A stretch of DNA of 29,797 nucleotides, taken from NCBI GenBank assembly GCA_025890175.1, contig JANPYM010000006.1:1495260-1525056 (forward strand), given 5' to 3'. The stretch is from Ciborinia camelliae. Taxonomy: Eukaryota; Ascomycota; Leotiomycetes; Helotiales; Sclerotiniaceae. Shown here one piece after another: positions 20,747-29,797 of the stretch. The number at the start of each line of letters is the position of its first letter. The stretch's first letter is position 1. Made by a program: the position numbers and the translations under genes. Under the pieces are notes generated by a model. That model had not been told where the DNA came from. It made no database searches and worked only from the letters and a program-made list of their open reading frames with translations.

Positions 20747-20820
20747 TTCTAGAAGCTACGAGCTGATCCTAGAAAAAGATGGGATGATACCACTGGATAC
20801 CAGTTATTTCTAGACATTTC
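20747..20820 (+). promoter_or_regulatory. Heat-shock elements of HSP104
   Basis: TTCTAGAA (20747-20754) is a perfect inverted pair of heat-shock-factor half sites. TCCTAGAA (20767-20774) is an imperfect copy. TTCTAGACATTTC (20808-20820) shows the alternating 5-bp TTC/GAn/TTC spacing. They sit 280-355 bp upstream of the Hsp104 start, as expected for Hsf1 control. No binding data were available. Confidence 0.7.
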
Positions 20821-20865
20821 AAGTATTCACTAGGCAAGTCATCGTAGGTCTCAATCTCAAAGGTT

Positions 20866-20872
20866 TATAAAA
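20866..20872 (+). promoter_or_regulatory. TATA box of HSP104
   Basis: TATAAAA lies about 230 bp before the start codon and just downstream of the heat-shock elements, which fits an inducible promoter with a long leader. Confidence 0.55.
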
Positions 20873-21101
20873 ACCTCGAGAGTTTCTTTGTACTCTCTTT
20901 CTTTTTCATCTAATCATATCATCAATAAAATCAATCATATTCAATCATATTCAATTTGAATCATTCGTTGAAATAATCACTTTATACACACATACATACA
21001 GCTGAAGCTCGGAACTAAACCCCGCAGCATATACCCAATAAGTTTTAAAACAATACAACAACGAAAACACATACATACGAACTGAACACAATACCGCAAT
21101 C

Positions 21102-23930
21102 ATGTCTACCTCCGACATGTCATTTACGACTCGGGCAACGAAGTCCATAGAAGATGCCATGTTCAACGCAGAACAACATGGATCTTCTCAACTTCTACCC
21201 CTCCATCTCGCCCTCTCCCTCCTCGATCCCTTACCCGATCTTTCAAAGGATCAACAACAGACTATGAACGCATCCCATGGCTCTGCTTCGCAATCACTAT
21301 TCCGTCAAGTGGTCGAGCGAGCGCATGGAGATCCGCAGGCTCTTGATCGTTCACTCAAGCGCGCTGTCGTTCGTCTACCCAGTCAAGATCCTCCACCAGA
21401 ACAAGTTGCCGTTTCGCCTTCATTCAACAAAGTTTTGAGGGCGGCCAAGGAATTACAGAAGACGCAGAAGGATTCGTTTATTGCTGTGGATCATTTGATT
21501 ATCGCAGTGACTCAGGATCCGGCCGTTCAAACATGTTTGAAGGAAGCTAATATGCCAAATGTGAAGCTTCTGCAAGATGCGGTTTCGCAGATTCGGGGAA
21601 CGCGAAGAGTGGACTCGAAGACGGCGGATGCGGAGGAGGATAATGAGAATTTGAAGAAATTTACCGTGGATATGACGGCCATGGCTAGAGAGGGCAAGAT
21701 TGATCCGGTTATTGGGAGAGAGGAGGAGATTCGTCGGGTCATTAGAATTTTGTCGAGACGAACGAAGAATAACCCCGTTTTGATTGGTGAGCCGGGTGTG
21801 GGAAAGACAACGGTGGTGGAGGGATTGGCGCAGCGAATTGTTAATGCTGATGTGCCGGATAATCTTGCGGCTTGCAAACTTCTCTCGCTGGATGTTGGAT
21901 CGATTATCGCCGGAAGTAAATACAGGGGAGAGTTTGAAGAGAGAATGAAGGGTGTTTTGAAGGAGATTGAAGACTCGAAGGAAATGATCGTTCTTTTCGT
22001 CGACGAAATGCATCTTCTTATGGGTGCTGGTGCTAGTGGTGAAGGTGGAATGGATGCTGCCAACATGCTCAAACCTATGTTGGCACGTGGACAACTTCAC
22101 TGCATTGGTGCCACCACTCTCAACGAATACCGAAAGTACATTGAGAAGGATGCAGCATTCGAACGTCGTTTCCAACAAGTCTTGGTTAAGGAACCATCTA
22201 TTCCTGATACCATCTCCATTCTTCGTGGATTGAAGGAAAAGTACGAAGTTCATCACGGTGTTACAATTGCCGATGGTGCTCTTGTTTCTGCGGCTACTTT
22301 GGCTGCTAGATACCTGACACAAAGACGACTTCCGGATTCTGCTGTTGATCTTATTGATGAGGCAGCAGCAGCAGTTCGAGTTGCTCGAGAATCTCAACCT
22401 GAAATTATCGACTCCCTAGATCGAAGACATCGACAACTCGAGATTGAAATTCATGCTTTGTCTCGAGAAAAGGACGAAGCTTCGAAGGCTCGTTTGGCTC
22501 AAGCTAGACAAGATGCTAGTAACGTTGAGGAAGAACTTAGACCTCTACGTGAGAAGTATGAGAGCGAAAGAAAGAGAGGCAAGGACATCCAAGAAGCTAA
22601 AGTCAAACTTGATCAATTGAAGGTCAAGATGGAAGAAGCTACTCGCTTGGGTGATACTAGCAAAGCTGCTGATCTTCAATACTACGCTATTCCGGAACAA
22701 CAAACATTTATCAAGACTTTGGAGAAAGAGAAGAAAGCTGCTGATGCGGCCCTTAGCTCTTCCGCCAACCCTGATTCCGGTGGATCTCTCATTACTGATA
22801 CTGTTGGGCCCGACCAAATCAATGAGATCGTCGCTCGATGGACTGGTATCCCTGTCACGAGACTCAAGGCTACTGAGAAGGATAAATTGTTGAATATGGA
22901 GAAGGCTTTAGGCAAGGTAGTGGTTGGTCAATCGGAAGCTGTCAGAGCCGTCTCAGATGCTATCAGACTTCAACGAGCAGGACTATCAAATCCAAACTCA
23001 CCACCAAGTTTCCTGTTCTGTGGTCCATCTGGTACTGGTAAGACACTTCTTACCAAAGCTCTTGCCGACTTCCTCTTCGATGATGAAAAGGCTATGATCA
23101 GACTCGATATGTCCGAATATCAAGAACGACATGCACTTAGTCGTATGATTGGTGCACCACCTGGATATGTTGGTCATGATGCCGGTGGACAACTTACCGA
23201 AGCCCTCCGCCGCAAACCCTTCTCCATTCTCCTCTTTGATGAAATTGAAAAAGCAGCAAAGGAAATCCTTACCGTTCTCCTTCAACTCATGGATGATGGC
23301 CGTATTACCGATGGCCAAGGACGTGTTGTTGACGCGAGAAACTGTATCGTGGTCATGACATCCAACTTGGGAGCCGAATACCTCGATCGTCCCAATGCTG
23401 CTAATGGAAAGATTGATCCTACCACTCGCATGATGGTTGAACAAGCTCTTAAGGATTATTTCTTGCCGGAATTCCTCAATCGTATCAATGCTACCATTAT
23501 CTTCAATCGACTCACCAAACGTGAAATCCGCAAGATTGTCGACGTCCGACTGGGTGAGATTCAACGGAGACTACAAAACAATGGTAGAGATATTCAAATC
23601 GATTGTAGCCCTGCGGTCAGAGATTATCTTGGCTCGGCAGGTTATAGTCCGGTGTATGGTGCGAGACCACTTGCGAGATTGATAGAGAAGGAAGTGTTGA
23701 ATAGGATGGCGGTGCTGTTACTCCGCGGTGCGATTAAGGATGGAGAGACTGCGAAGGTGGTGATGAGAGATGGTAGGATTGTGGTTGAGCCTAATCATCA
23801 GGGTAGCTCGGAGGAAAATAGTAGTGAGGATGATATGGAGATTGACGAGGTGGATGCTCGGGAGGCATTTGGGAGGAGGGGGCTGAGGGATGAGAGGGAT
23901 AGTGATGGAGACTTGGATTTGTATCAGTAG
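21102..23930 (+). CDS. HSP104: Hsp104/ClpB-type disaggregase
   Basis: This intronless frame of 942 codons encodes a full-length two-ring AAA+ disaggregase (Neurospora Hsp98, yeast Hsp104). It pulls polypeptides out of aggregates with Hsp70/Hsp40, in the cytosol and nucleus. The order is: N-terminal Clp repeat domain (about 1-155); first ATPase with Walker A GEPGVGKT (229-236), pore-loop Tyr274 in KYRG and Walker B VLFVDE (297-302); the coiled-coil middle domain (roughly 430-550); and the second ATPase with Walker A GPSGTGKT (641-648), pore Tyr689 in GYVG and Walker B ILLFDE (709-714). Both Lys residues (235, 647) and both acidic pairs are present, so both rings should be active. The C-terminus is acidic with Ser/Glu/Asp runs and ends GDLDLYQ, rather than the plain acidic DDLD-type end of yeast. 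Lack of introns fits expression during heat stress, when splicing is impaired. Heat-shock elements lie upstream. No mitochondrial presequence is visible, arguing against Hsp78. Confidence 0.98.
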   Translation: MSTSDMSFTTRATKSIEDAMFNAEQHGSSQLLPLHLALSLLDPLPDLSKDQQQTMNASHGSASQSLFRQVVERAHGDPQALDRSLKRAVVRLPSQDPPPEQVAVSPSFNKVLRAAKELQKTQKDSFIAVDHLIIAVTQDPAVQTCLKEANMPNVKLLQDAVSQIRGTRRVDSKTADAEEDNENLKKFTVDMTAMAREGKIDPVIGREEEIRRVIRILSRRTKNNPVLIGEPGVGKTTVVEGLAQRIVNADVPDNLAACKLLSLDVGSIIAGSKYRGEFEERMKGVLKEIEDSKEMIVLFVDEMHLLMGAGASGEGGMDAANMLKPMLARGQLHCIGATTLNEYRKYIEKDAAFERRFQQVLVKEPSIPDTISILRGLKEKYEVHHGVTIADGALVSAATLAARYLTQRRLPDSAVDLIDEAAAAVRVARESQPEIIDSLDRRHRQLEIEIHALSREKDEASKARLAQARQDASNVEEELRPLREKYESERKRGKDIQEAKVKLDQLKVKMEEATRLGDTSKAADLQYYAIPEQQTFIKTLEKEKKAADAALSSSANPDSGGSLITDTVGPDQINEIVARWTGIPVTRLKATEKDKLLNMEKALGKVVVGQSEAVRAVSDAIRLQRAGLSNPNSPPSFLFCGPSGTGKTLLTKALADFLFDDEKAMIRLDMSEYQERHALSRMIGAPPGYVGHDAGGQLTEALRRKPFSILLFDEIEKAAKEILTVLLQLMDDGRITDGQGRVVDARNCIVVMTSNLGAEYLDRPNAANGKIDPTTRMMVEQALKDYFLPEFLNRINATIIFNRLTKREIRKIVDVRLGEIQRRLQNNGRDIQIDCSPAVRDYLGSAGYSPVYGARPLARLIEKEVLNRMAVLLLRGAIKDGETAKVVMRDGRIVVEPNHQGSSEENSSEDDMEIDEVDAREAFGRRGLRDERDSDGDLDLYQ

Positions 23931-24111
23931 ATGGATGATTGGTTGATACAATGTTTTCTGTAATGGCGTGGATAACGATGATGATGGTTGATGATTAGAT
24001 GAAAGCATAGGGCGCTGGGTGTTTGGTTTGATGATTTATGATATCGAATGGTCAGGTCAGCTGGATTGAATGATTTTTCTTTTTAAATGGTTTTGTCTTT
24101 TCTTTTTTTTT

Positions 24112-24163
24112 CTCTTTTCCTTTTTTTTCTTTTTTATTACTATGGAGGGAAAGAGGAAAAGAG
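24112..24163 (+). terminator. Possible 3'-UTR hairpin of HSP104
   Basis: The arm at 24112-24124 (ctcttttcctttt) pairs with 24151-24163 (aagaggaaaagag) at 12 of 13 positions around a 26-base loop, about 180 bp after the Hsp104 stop. It could be a structured 3' end or simply a pyrimidine tract next to a purine tract. Confidence 0.3.
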
Positions 24164-24680
24164 GAAGGGAGGGGGAGATGGAGGAATAGGATCAAGAAAA
24201 ATTAGGACTTGCATGTATGTCCTTGGGAGATAGAGACTAGATGTAAAGTCTAGAACTAGGATCGAGTTTGAGTTACATACGTTGTTGTAATCAGAATTTA
24301 TTAATAATACTTTGAATATACATACGTATGGTATTTAAATATGTGGGATTGATGTGCTATTGATGTGCTAGTGATGTGATGCTTTTTAAGGGTCGTGATA
24401 TGAATGAATATACATGTGTAATTCCAGCGGCTTTTTCAAATAAGTGTTTAAATGATTTCTTTAGTTAGAGTTACTCCCGTAGGTAGGTACTTCCTCAGTA
24501 TATGGAAGGTTTTGTTTGATAACTCACTCCGACCATAAAGATAGATACTCACGAGGAAACTTGAGGTAAATAGATCAGGGGTTTGAGGTACAGGTGAGCC
24601 GAGCTGGCAGGAAATTTGAAGTGAGATGAGGAATGGTTGTTGGTGATCTTGGGTGGTATAGCCGCGGTTTTTGACGCGGG

Positions 24681-24719
<39 letters not shown>
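24681..24719. repeat. (TA)n(GA)n microsatellite
   Basis: An alternating AT run at 24681-24690 passes directly into about 14 AG units. Confidence 0.95.
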
Positions 24720-24722
<3 letters not shown>

Positions 24723-25109
24723 TATTTGCTAGGCTGGAGATTAGAGGCTAGGCTGGGTAGGTATATTTGGGGGGGTTTTTGGAGATGGATTTGGAGGATA
24801 AGATGAGTATTCACTTGGAGCCAGATTCATTATGGAGCTGTTTATTTTACTGAGGATCCTTCCCGGCGCATTGTAAATATCCATACCTACCATGTTGAGT
24901 AACTAACCAGTCCCTACCTATAGACAACAGAGAGACTTGGGGATTTGTATCCTTAGAGATAAGCTGCTGAGACTGAAGCTATTCTATCTTATGAATTGAT
25001 CCCCTTAGACGATTTGATTGAGCTTAGATTAAAACTTTTTCTTGTATCGGAATGGAAGATTGGAAGGAGGTTTGGCATCCTCATCTTAGGAGTTAAGACT
25101 AACTTGAAA

Positions 25110-25800
25110 ATCTATGCTTTGTGGCTGTAGGGATGTTTGATGTTTTGGTCTTGAGGGGCGAAGACGGGTTCTGTATATTCTGCCTGGTTATAAGAGCCAT
25201 TGCGAGATGATCTTGAATTTATAGTCTTGAGCGGCGAGGTTATATTGAAGCCATTTTTTGTATTGATGTGAGCGCTTCCACAGAAGATCTAGCATTCTTA
25301 TTGCAAAACTGAAGATCGAAATCTATGCCTTCCAGTTTTAGTTTATAAGGATATTTGAAGTTCTGATCTTGAAGAGCTAGAACGGGTTCTGTAAATTCTA
25401 CCTGTTGATGAGGTTCAAGATGATTTTGGCTTTCTGGTCTTAAGAGATGGGCCCAAATCGTGGTCATTCTTTATACTAGCAAGATGGCTTAAGAGTAACA
25501 TTGGGGTTTTCAATATAAATAATTCGAGATAGAAGTCTATTTCTCATAGCTGAAAGAGAGATTTGAGGTTCTAGTCCTAGAAGCTGGTTCCAAATAGCTA
25601 CCATTCTACTTAACGATTCGATATCTACCCTTGGATGATTATTTGGCTTCCAAATACTTAGAGACAAGCACAGATCAGGCCATTCTCTATGCTAGCAAGA
25701 TTGGTTTGGGTTCTCAAGGTAGATGATTTGGAATGGATATCTAATCCTCATAGCTTGTAAGGATATTTTGAGTTCTGATCTTAACAGATAAGGAAGAGTA
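25110..25800 (-). repeat. Degenerate ~210-bp tandem repeat, possible decayed repeat-protein gene
   Basis: Four related blocks align around 25121-25150, 25339-25368, 25547-25576 and 25751-25780, with spacings of 218, 208 and 204 bp. Read on the minus strand they give DQNIKHPYSH, DQNFKYPYKL, D*NLKSLFQL and DQNSKYPYKL, where * is a stop. Blocks 1, 2 and 4 also share an upstream EYT or EFT, and 2 and 4 a downstream GIDF/GLDI. A second anchor, cattctntatnctagcaaga, occurs at 25466 and 25681. The period is near 70 codons, but stops and indels break every long frame. I cannot assign a protein family. This may be a dead gene with 70-residue repeats, or a non-coding satellite whose nucleotide similarity makes the peptides look alike. 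Confidence 0.5.
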
Positions 25801-26190
25801 TTGTGTATTCTTCATGTATGGAATGAAGATTGGGTATTCTTAAGCAACTACACGAGCTTAGATAATCCTCTTCCAAAGACTTCCAAAGAAGATTTAATCT
25901 TTTTGGCTATTGAATGAGTGAAAAGTAACCCTACTCCTCATACTACCAGGGAACATTTAGTATTCTCAGCCTACTGAATGAATTTGGAGCATCCTATTAC
26001 CACGCTGAGGACCAATTTGAATATATTAACTATAGAATAATCAGATGATACTGCTAAATGAGCTGAATCTGAAGTGAACAATCAATTATTGTAGATAATT
26101 GAATAATCGGATTGTTTATTGTATTGCTTGTTGTATGTTTATGACATTGAAGTGGCTAAACTTAGGTTTGGGAAGTCATGGGACCTGGAA

Positions 26191-26240
26191 GTCGTGAGAA
26201 GTCGTGAGAAGTCTTGAGAAGTCGTGAGAAGTCACGAGAA
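26191..26240. repeat. 10-bp minisatellite (gtcgtgagaa)5
   Basis: Five head-to-tail 10-bp units, three identical to gtcgtgagaa and two with one or two changes (gtcttgagaa, gtcacgagaa). A related single ggaagtcatg lies just upstream. Confidence 0.9.
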
Positions 26241-26330
26241 TGTCAATGCCATATTATTTAGGCAGTAATTTGAGAGGCACATGTTTGATGTGGTCTGTGC
26301 TTAAGCTGTACCTACCTTCTTGTTCTCCAG

Positions 26331-26654
26331 CTGCTCTCTCCACCACGGAACTTAACAAGGACAAGAACCGATTGGCTCGGCTACAAAGAGAGCTATGCAA
26401 GGCATACCAAGTATGTCTACTTAACCCACCTAATCTTTGATAACTTATTAGCTTCTTCTAACCTCGAAAATCAATCAACAGTCTCCAAAAAAGAATTCGA
26501 AGAAAGGTGTCGCGTCCTTGCAGAACGCCAAAATACCTACTATTTATTGATCGGAGAATACTCCGAAGACTTCTTTCAGCTGCAGTGGCAGTTGATTGCC
26601 CAACGATTCAAAAAATTGTTTGGTATTTCGGCCGCACGTAGAAGGCTCAATTAG
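26331..26654 (+). pseudogene. Probable broken small gene upstream of CSN1
   Basis: Two segments read like protein. The first (26331-26410, after a ttctccag acceptor-like site) gives ELNKDKNRLARLQRELCKAYQ, helical and charged. The second (26482-26654) gives SKKEFEERCRVLAERQN, then YYLLIGEYSEDFFQLQWQL, ending AARRRLN and a stop at 26652-26654. Between them is a well-formed intron (26411-26481: GTATGT, a CTAAC branch site, CAG), but the phases do not match. The first segment ends at phase 0 while the second needs one extra base, so splicing as drawn gives an early stop. I do not recognise the product. The options are a pseudogene with a one-base indel, a sequencing error, or a missed alternative exon. 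The stop lies two bases before the CSN1 start codon. Confidence 0.35.
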
Positions 26655-26656
26655 AT

Positions 26657-28258
26657 ATGTCTTCGATGTATCCACCAATTTCTCCTACTTTGAGTAGGAA
26701 GAAAGCTCTTGTTGTTACTGGTAAGTAATCTATTCATTAGAGCTGATATCGATCTATATGGATAGCCATTAATTAACCTTTCTTTCTGCAGATCCGCCAA
26801 AGTTCGATCTGGAAAGCTATATCGCAAATTACAAAGGTGAGTTTCATGTCTTCTGCGATCTGCGATCATATAGAGAGCTTTGTAGCTAATACTTCTTCTT
26901 GTTTAGGCAGAACCAGACTCGAGCGACTCTATCTTATCGGCGTTACCTCTACCTTCCTCGGCGTCGATGCTCTAAAAATATTAATTAGAGAAGTAAAGGA
27001 AGGGAAAGATGTTACTTTTTATATGGATGCTTGGGCTGCTTTGACCAAGATTGCGCCTCATGAACCGGAGGCTTTCAGAGACGATAAGTGGATTGATGCT
27101 ACGAATAAGTCCAATGCTGCAGAGTCTGCACGTTTGGAAGCACAATTGAAGGGCTATAAGAATAACTTAGTTAAAGAGAGCATTCGTGTAGGTTTTCCTC
27201 CATGTGTTCTAAGGCAGATGGAGTTCAAAGTTCAGCTGACTAATGACTTCTCGAACAGATGGGAAACGAAGATTTAGGAAAACATTATGAAGCTACGGGT
27301 CAACTTAGCTTTGCTCTCGACGCTTATTCTCGCATGCGACAAGATATCAGCATTCCAAAGCACGTTATCGACGTTTGCAAACATATTCTCGAAGTCTCTA
27401 TTGAGAGAAAAGAATATCTCACAATTCTTTCCAACACCCAAAAGATGAGAGGAACAGTTGTCGGTCCAGATGATGACAAGGTTATCCGACCATTCATTCA
27501 TGCTGCTGAAGGTATCGCACAAATGCATTCTGGACAATATGCTGCAGCAGCACAAACTTTCCTACAGACACCTCCTGGGATGAGCACGAACTGCAATACT
27601 ATCGTCAGTCCTAATGACATTGCTGTTTATGGAGGTCTTTGCGCTTTAGCTACCATTGAACGCAACGATATGCAAAAACTCGTTCTCGAGAACTCCGAAT
27701 TCCGCACCTATCTCGAACTCGAGCCACATATCCGCCGTGCCATTCAATGTTTTGTTGGTAGCAAATACTCTGCTTGTTTGGAGATTCTTGAGTCTTACAA
27801 AGCTGATTATTTACTTGATATCCACTTGCAGAAGCATGTTGATGACCTTTATACTCGCATTAGAAGCAAGAGTATCGTTCAGTACTTTATTCCATTCAGC
27901 TGCGTTACATTTGCTACGTTGAATAAGAACTTCGCTCCACCTGGAAAGACTATTGAGAAGGAGTTGGCGGAGATGATTCGATGTGGAGAATTGGATGCTA
28001 GAATTGATCTCGTTGCTAAGGTATGTTTATTTTTATCTCTCTTCCATCCTTTCCAAACATTACACTGTGCTTTCCATCACTCTATCCATCATACTAAGAT
28101 ATGACAACCAGACCCTCGTATCAACACCCAAAGCCACCCGTCAAGAAATCCAACAAGAAGCTCTCAAGACAGCAAAGCAGGTAGAACGTGATGCTAGACA
28201 ACATTTGTTACGTATGAACATCGTTGCGGCGGACATGGAGATTAGGGGATTGAGATGA
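26657..28258 (+). CDS. csn1: COP9 signalosome complex subunit 1
   Basis: Five exons (26657-26720, 26792-26836, 26907-27187, 27259-28020, 28112-28258) with GT-AG introns of 71, 70, 71 and 91 bp give 432 residues. The family signature starts early with DPPKFDLESYIANYKGRTR, followed by YLIGVTSTFLGVDAL. Exon 4 opens at residue 131 with MGNEDLGKHYEATGQL, the hallmark of CSN1/GPS1. Residues 131-250 are TPR-like helical repeats. The PCI domain spans roughly 253-385 (YLELEPHIRRAIQCFVGSKY and SIVQYFIPFSCVTF inside). The C-terminal helix (385-432) contains RQEIQQEALKTAKQVERDARQHLLRMN. CSN1 is a scaffold of the nuclear/cytosolic COP9 signalosome, which removes Nedd8 from cullin-RING ligases. In Aspergillus the complex is needed for light-regulated development. 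The start at 26657 gives a slightly short N-terminus for the family, so further 5' coding sequence cannot be excluded. Confidence 0.93.
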
Positions 28259-29797
28259 GGCACAGGCACTAATAATGGTGCATTGGCCGGAGAATTATTT
28301 GGTGGTGTTTAAGTGAGGAGTCGATCAAGGCTGATGAGGATATGATGATATGACACGATATGATGATGAGAAATGGCGTTTATGATTCATAGAGGCTACT
28401 TGCTGATTTGGTTTGGCTGGCGTCTTATGGGTTGATCAACAAGCGAATGGATGGACTCAGTTTTCAGGGTAGAGATTTGATAAATGGTTCTTTGCGTGCG
28501 CAGGTAGGATGGTATGACATGGTATGGTAGTGGTAATTAATGGCAGTTGAGGATCTTTCCTCGTCTTCTTTCTTCTTTCTTCTTTTTGGGGAGGGAGAAG
28601 GTTAGTTAGATGGATGGAGGGTTACTTACCTTACTTTTTAGGCAGGCATGCGGAGAATTCCATGCCCAGGTGACCTTTTTATTTACATAATTTTCTACTC
28701 TATTTGGGGGTTCTTGATTCGGTTCGATGGTGTGAATATGTGATGTGATATATGATATGTGATATGATAGTGCACTGGAGTAGTGGTGGTGGTTGGTGGT
28801 TGGTGGTTGGGGGGGGTAATGGATGGGATAGGATGGGGAGGAGGATGGGAAGGATGTGGCATCGCTATGGTTATGAGTGTGGAGTATATTTAAAAGCAAA
28901 GGGGGTGAGGTCATAGGTCACAGGTGACATTGTCAGTAGTCGTGGAAGTGGATTTCTTTTGCGGGGAGGGGGAGTAGGCAGAGGGGGAACTTGGGAGAAG
29001 GGATAGGATGAGGTGATGAGGTGATGAGGTGATGAGGAGGATGAGGAGGATGAGAATGGGGTTGGAGAATAATGGTTAATTTAATTTTAAGAGGGGAGAA
29101 TGAAAGGAAAAGAAAGGAAAAGAAAAGAAGGGGGGTAATGTGGATATGGATATGGATATGGATGGGGGAAGATGGGGATGTACATAGATCTACTGTTCGG
29201 TATGCCATCTAGGATCTCGAGTCAAGACGGGCTCAAATCAAATCGGATCTAATCTAATCAAATCGATGGTATGGGTATGATATATACCTAGATAGATAGA
29301 TAGGTGGGATACCTAATGTTGGGTATTCAAGATATATGAGGATGAGGATGAAGAAGTTAGAACTTGCTTGGGATCTTTCATTTCATTTCATTTTATTTTT
29401 GGTTTGGTTTACTTTTGTTTATTTGTTTTGGGGGTTGTAGGATAGGATGGCATGGGATACCTCAGGAAGTCGAGGGTTCCTGGGGGAAATGGGGGAGGGG
29501 GTGAGAAGAGGATGAAGTAGGTAAGTTGAAAAACTCTACAAAGGTAGGCAGGTATATTTACTAAATACTAAATACTAAACCAAACCCAAACCACGCTAAA
29601 CCAAGCCCCCAAGCCCCCAATCCGCAAGAATAGAAAATAACAAAAACAAAAACAAGAATACCCTCCTCCTCGCTCGTTGAGTTAGGCCAGCCACCAATGA
29701 GCTTGTTATCATACCTAGTATTTGAAGTTTGAAGTTTGAAATTTGAAATTTGATTACCAGGAGTCTTATTTTCGAATCTTTTTTACATTGCGTATTA
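28259..29797. other. 3' flank of CSN1, purine-rich, no gene seen
   Basis: After CSN1 the sequence is rich in simple tracts: a TTCTT run (about 28565-28585), ggttggtggt repeats (about 28785-28810), a long G/A-rich plus strand (about 28955-29165) with gatgaggt and atggat units, and a weak cgaatc/aaatc run near 29230-29260. Frames on the minus strand (28606-28914, 28933-29208) are translations of these tracts. No credible exon was identified up to the window end. Confidence 0.55.

Larger units (their letters stand above)
20423..21101. promoter_or_regulatory. Divergent promoter region between MHR1 and HSP104
   Basis: About 680 bp separates the two start codons. The Hsp104 side carries heat-shock-element-like sites (20747-20820) and a TATAAAA at 20866-20872. 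The sequence from about 20890 to 21100 is CA/AT-rich and pyrimidine-poor, typical of a fungal 5' leader. Nothing obvious marks the MHR1 side. Confidence 0.6.
23931..26190. other. Spacer with repeats, no intact gene
   Basis: The first 300 bp hold the Hsp104 3' region, including a T-rich then purine-rich hairpin (24112-24163). A TA/GA microsatellite lies at 24681-24719. From about 24950 to 26100 the DNA is AT-rich and holds a degenerate tandem repeat (25110-25800). Short minus-strand frames (25240-25467, 25476-25667) come from that repeat. No intact gene was found. Confidence 0.6.

Noticed and set aside
21453..22397. 314-codon minus-strand frame opposite Hsp104
   Set aside because: It lies wholly antisense to a strongly conserved gene and its Arg/Asn/Ser-rich composition mirrors Hsp104 codon use. 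No domain is visible.
288..28258. A biosynthetic or defence gene cluster
   Set aside because: The identified genes are unrelated housekeeping, regulatory and signalling genes in mixed orientations, with no polyketide synthase, NRPS, terpene synthase, NLR or transporter among them.
1..29797. tRNA or rRNA genes
   Set aside because: I looked for B-box-like GGTTCGAATCC sequences and acceptor-stem pairing and found no convincing tRNA, and nothing resembling rRNA. A covariance-model scan would be decisive.

Overview
The window looks like nuclear DNA of a filamentous ascomycete. Genes are spliced with short GT-AG introns (mostly 48-160 bp), and the spacers are long, AT-rich and full of microsatellites. 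The recognisable products are fungal: an RGS-LOV photoreceptor, a Zn(II)2Cys6 regulator, a DUF3431 protein, the mitoribosomal protein mL67/Mhr1, Hsp104 and COP9 signalosome subunit 1. The RGS-LOV architecture (known from Botrytis as BcLOV4) suggests a leotiomycete, perhaps Sclerotiniaceae. That placement is inference.

Layout. 288-1598 (+): intronless DUF3431 membrane-anchored protein. 1599-4892: spacer with microsatellites, an inverted repeat and copies of the palindrome TACCTAGGTA. 4899-5684 (+): a previously unflagged three-exon reading frame, ending 28 bp before the RGS-LOV start codon. 5713-8186 (+): four-exon RGS-LOV gene with an intact photoactive cysteine. 8187-9264: convergent spacer with a 12-bp minisatellite. 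9265-12662 (-): five-exon Zn2Cys6 transcription factor. 12663-16866: 4.2-kb AT-rich spacer. 16867-18556 (+): four-exon sulfotransferase-like protein. 19160-20422 (-): two-exon mL67/Mhr1. 20423-21101: divergent promoter region with heat-shock elements on the Hsp104 side. 21102-23930 (+): intronless Hsp104. 23931-26190: spacer containing four decayed copies of a roughly 210-bp repeat. 26331-26654 (+): probable broken small gene. 26657-28258 (+): five-exon CSN1. 28259-29797: purine-rich 3' flank with no convincing gene.

The genes do not form a biosynthetic cluster or an obvious pathway. They look like ordinary core fungal genes with accessory spacers. Two share a loose theme of light and signalling: the RGS-LOV protein and CSN1, a complex with known roles in fungal light responses and development. 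Their proximity here need not be functional.

The most interesting points are: the spliced frame abutting the RGS-LOV gene, which can also splice in frame onto it; a PAS-like second domain after the LOV domain; the decayed repeat array at 25.1-25.8 kb, which on the minus strand keeps a recognisable peptide pattern despite stops; and six exact copies of one 10-bp palindrome confined to two spacers. All splice sites were placed by eye from GT/AG sites, phase and family conservation. No alignment or search was run.
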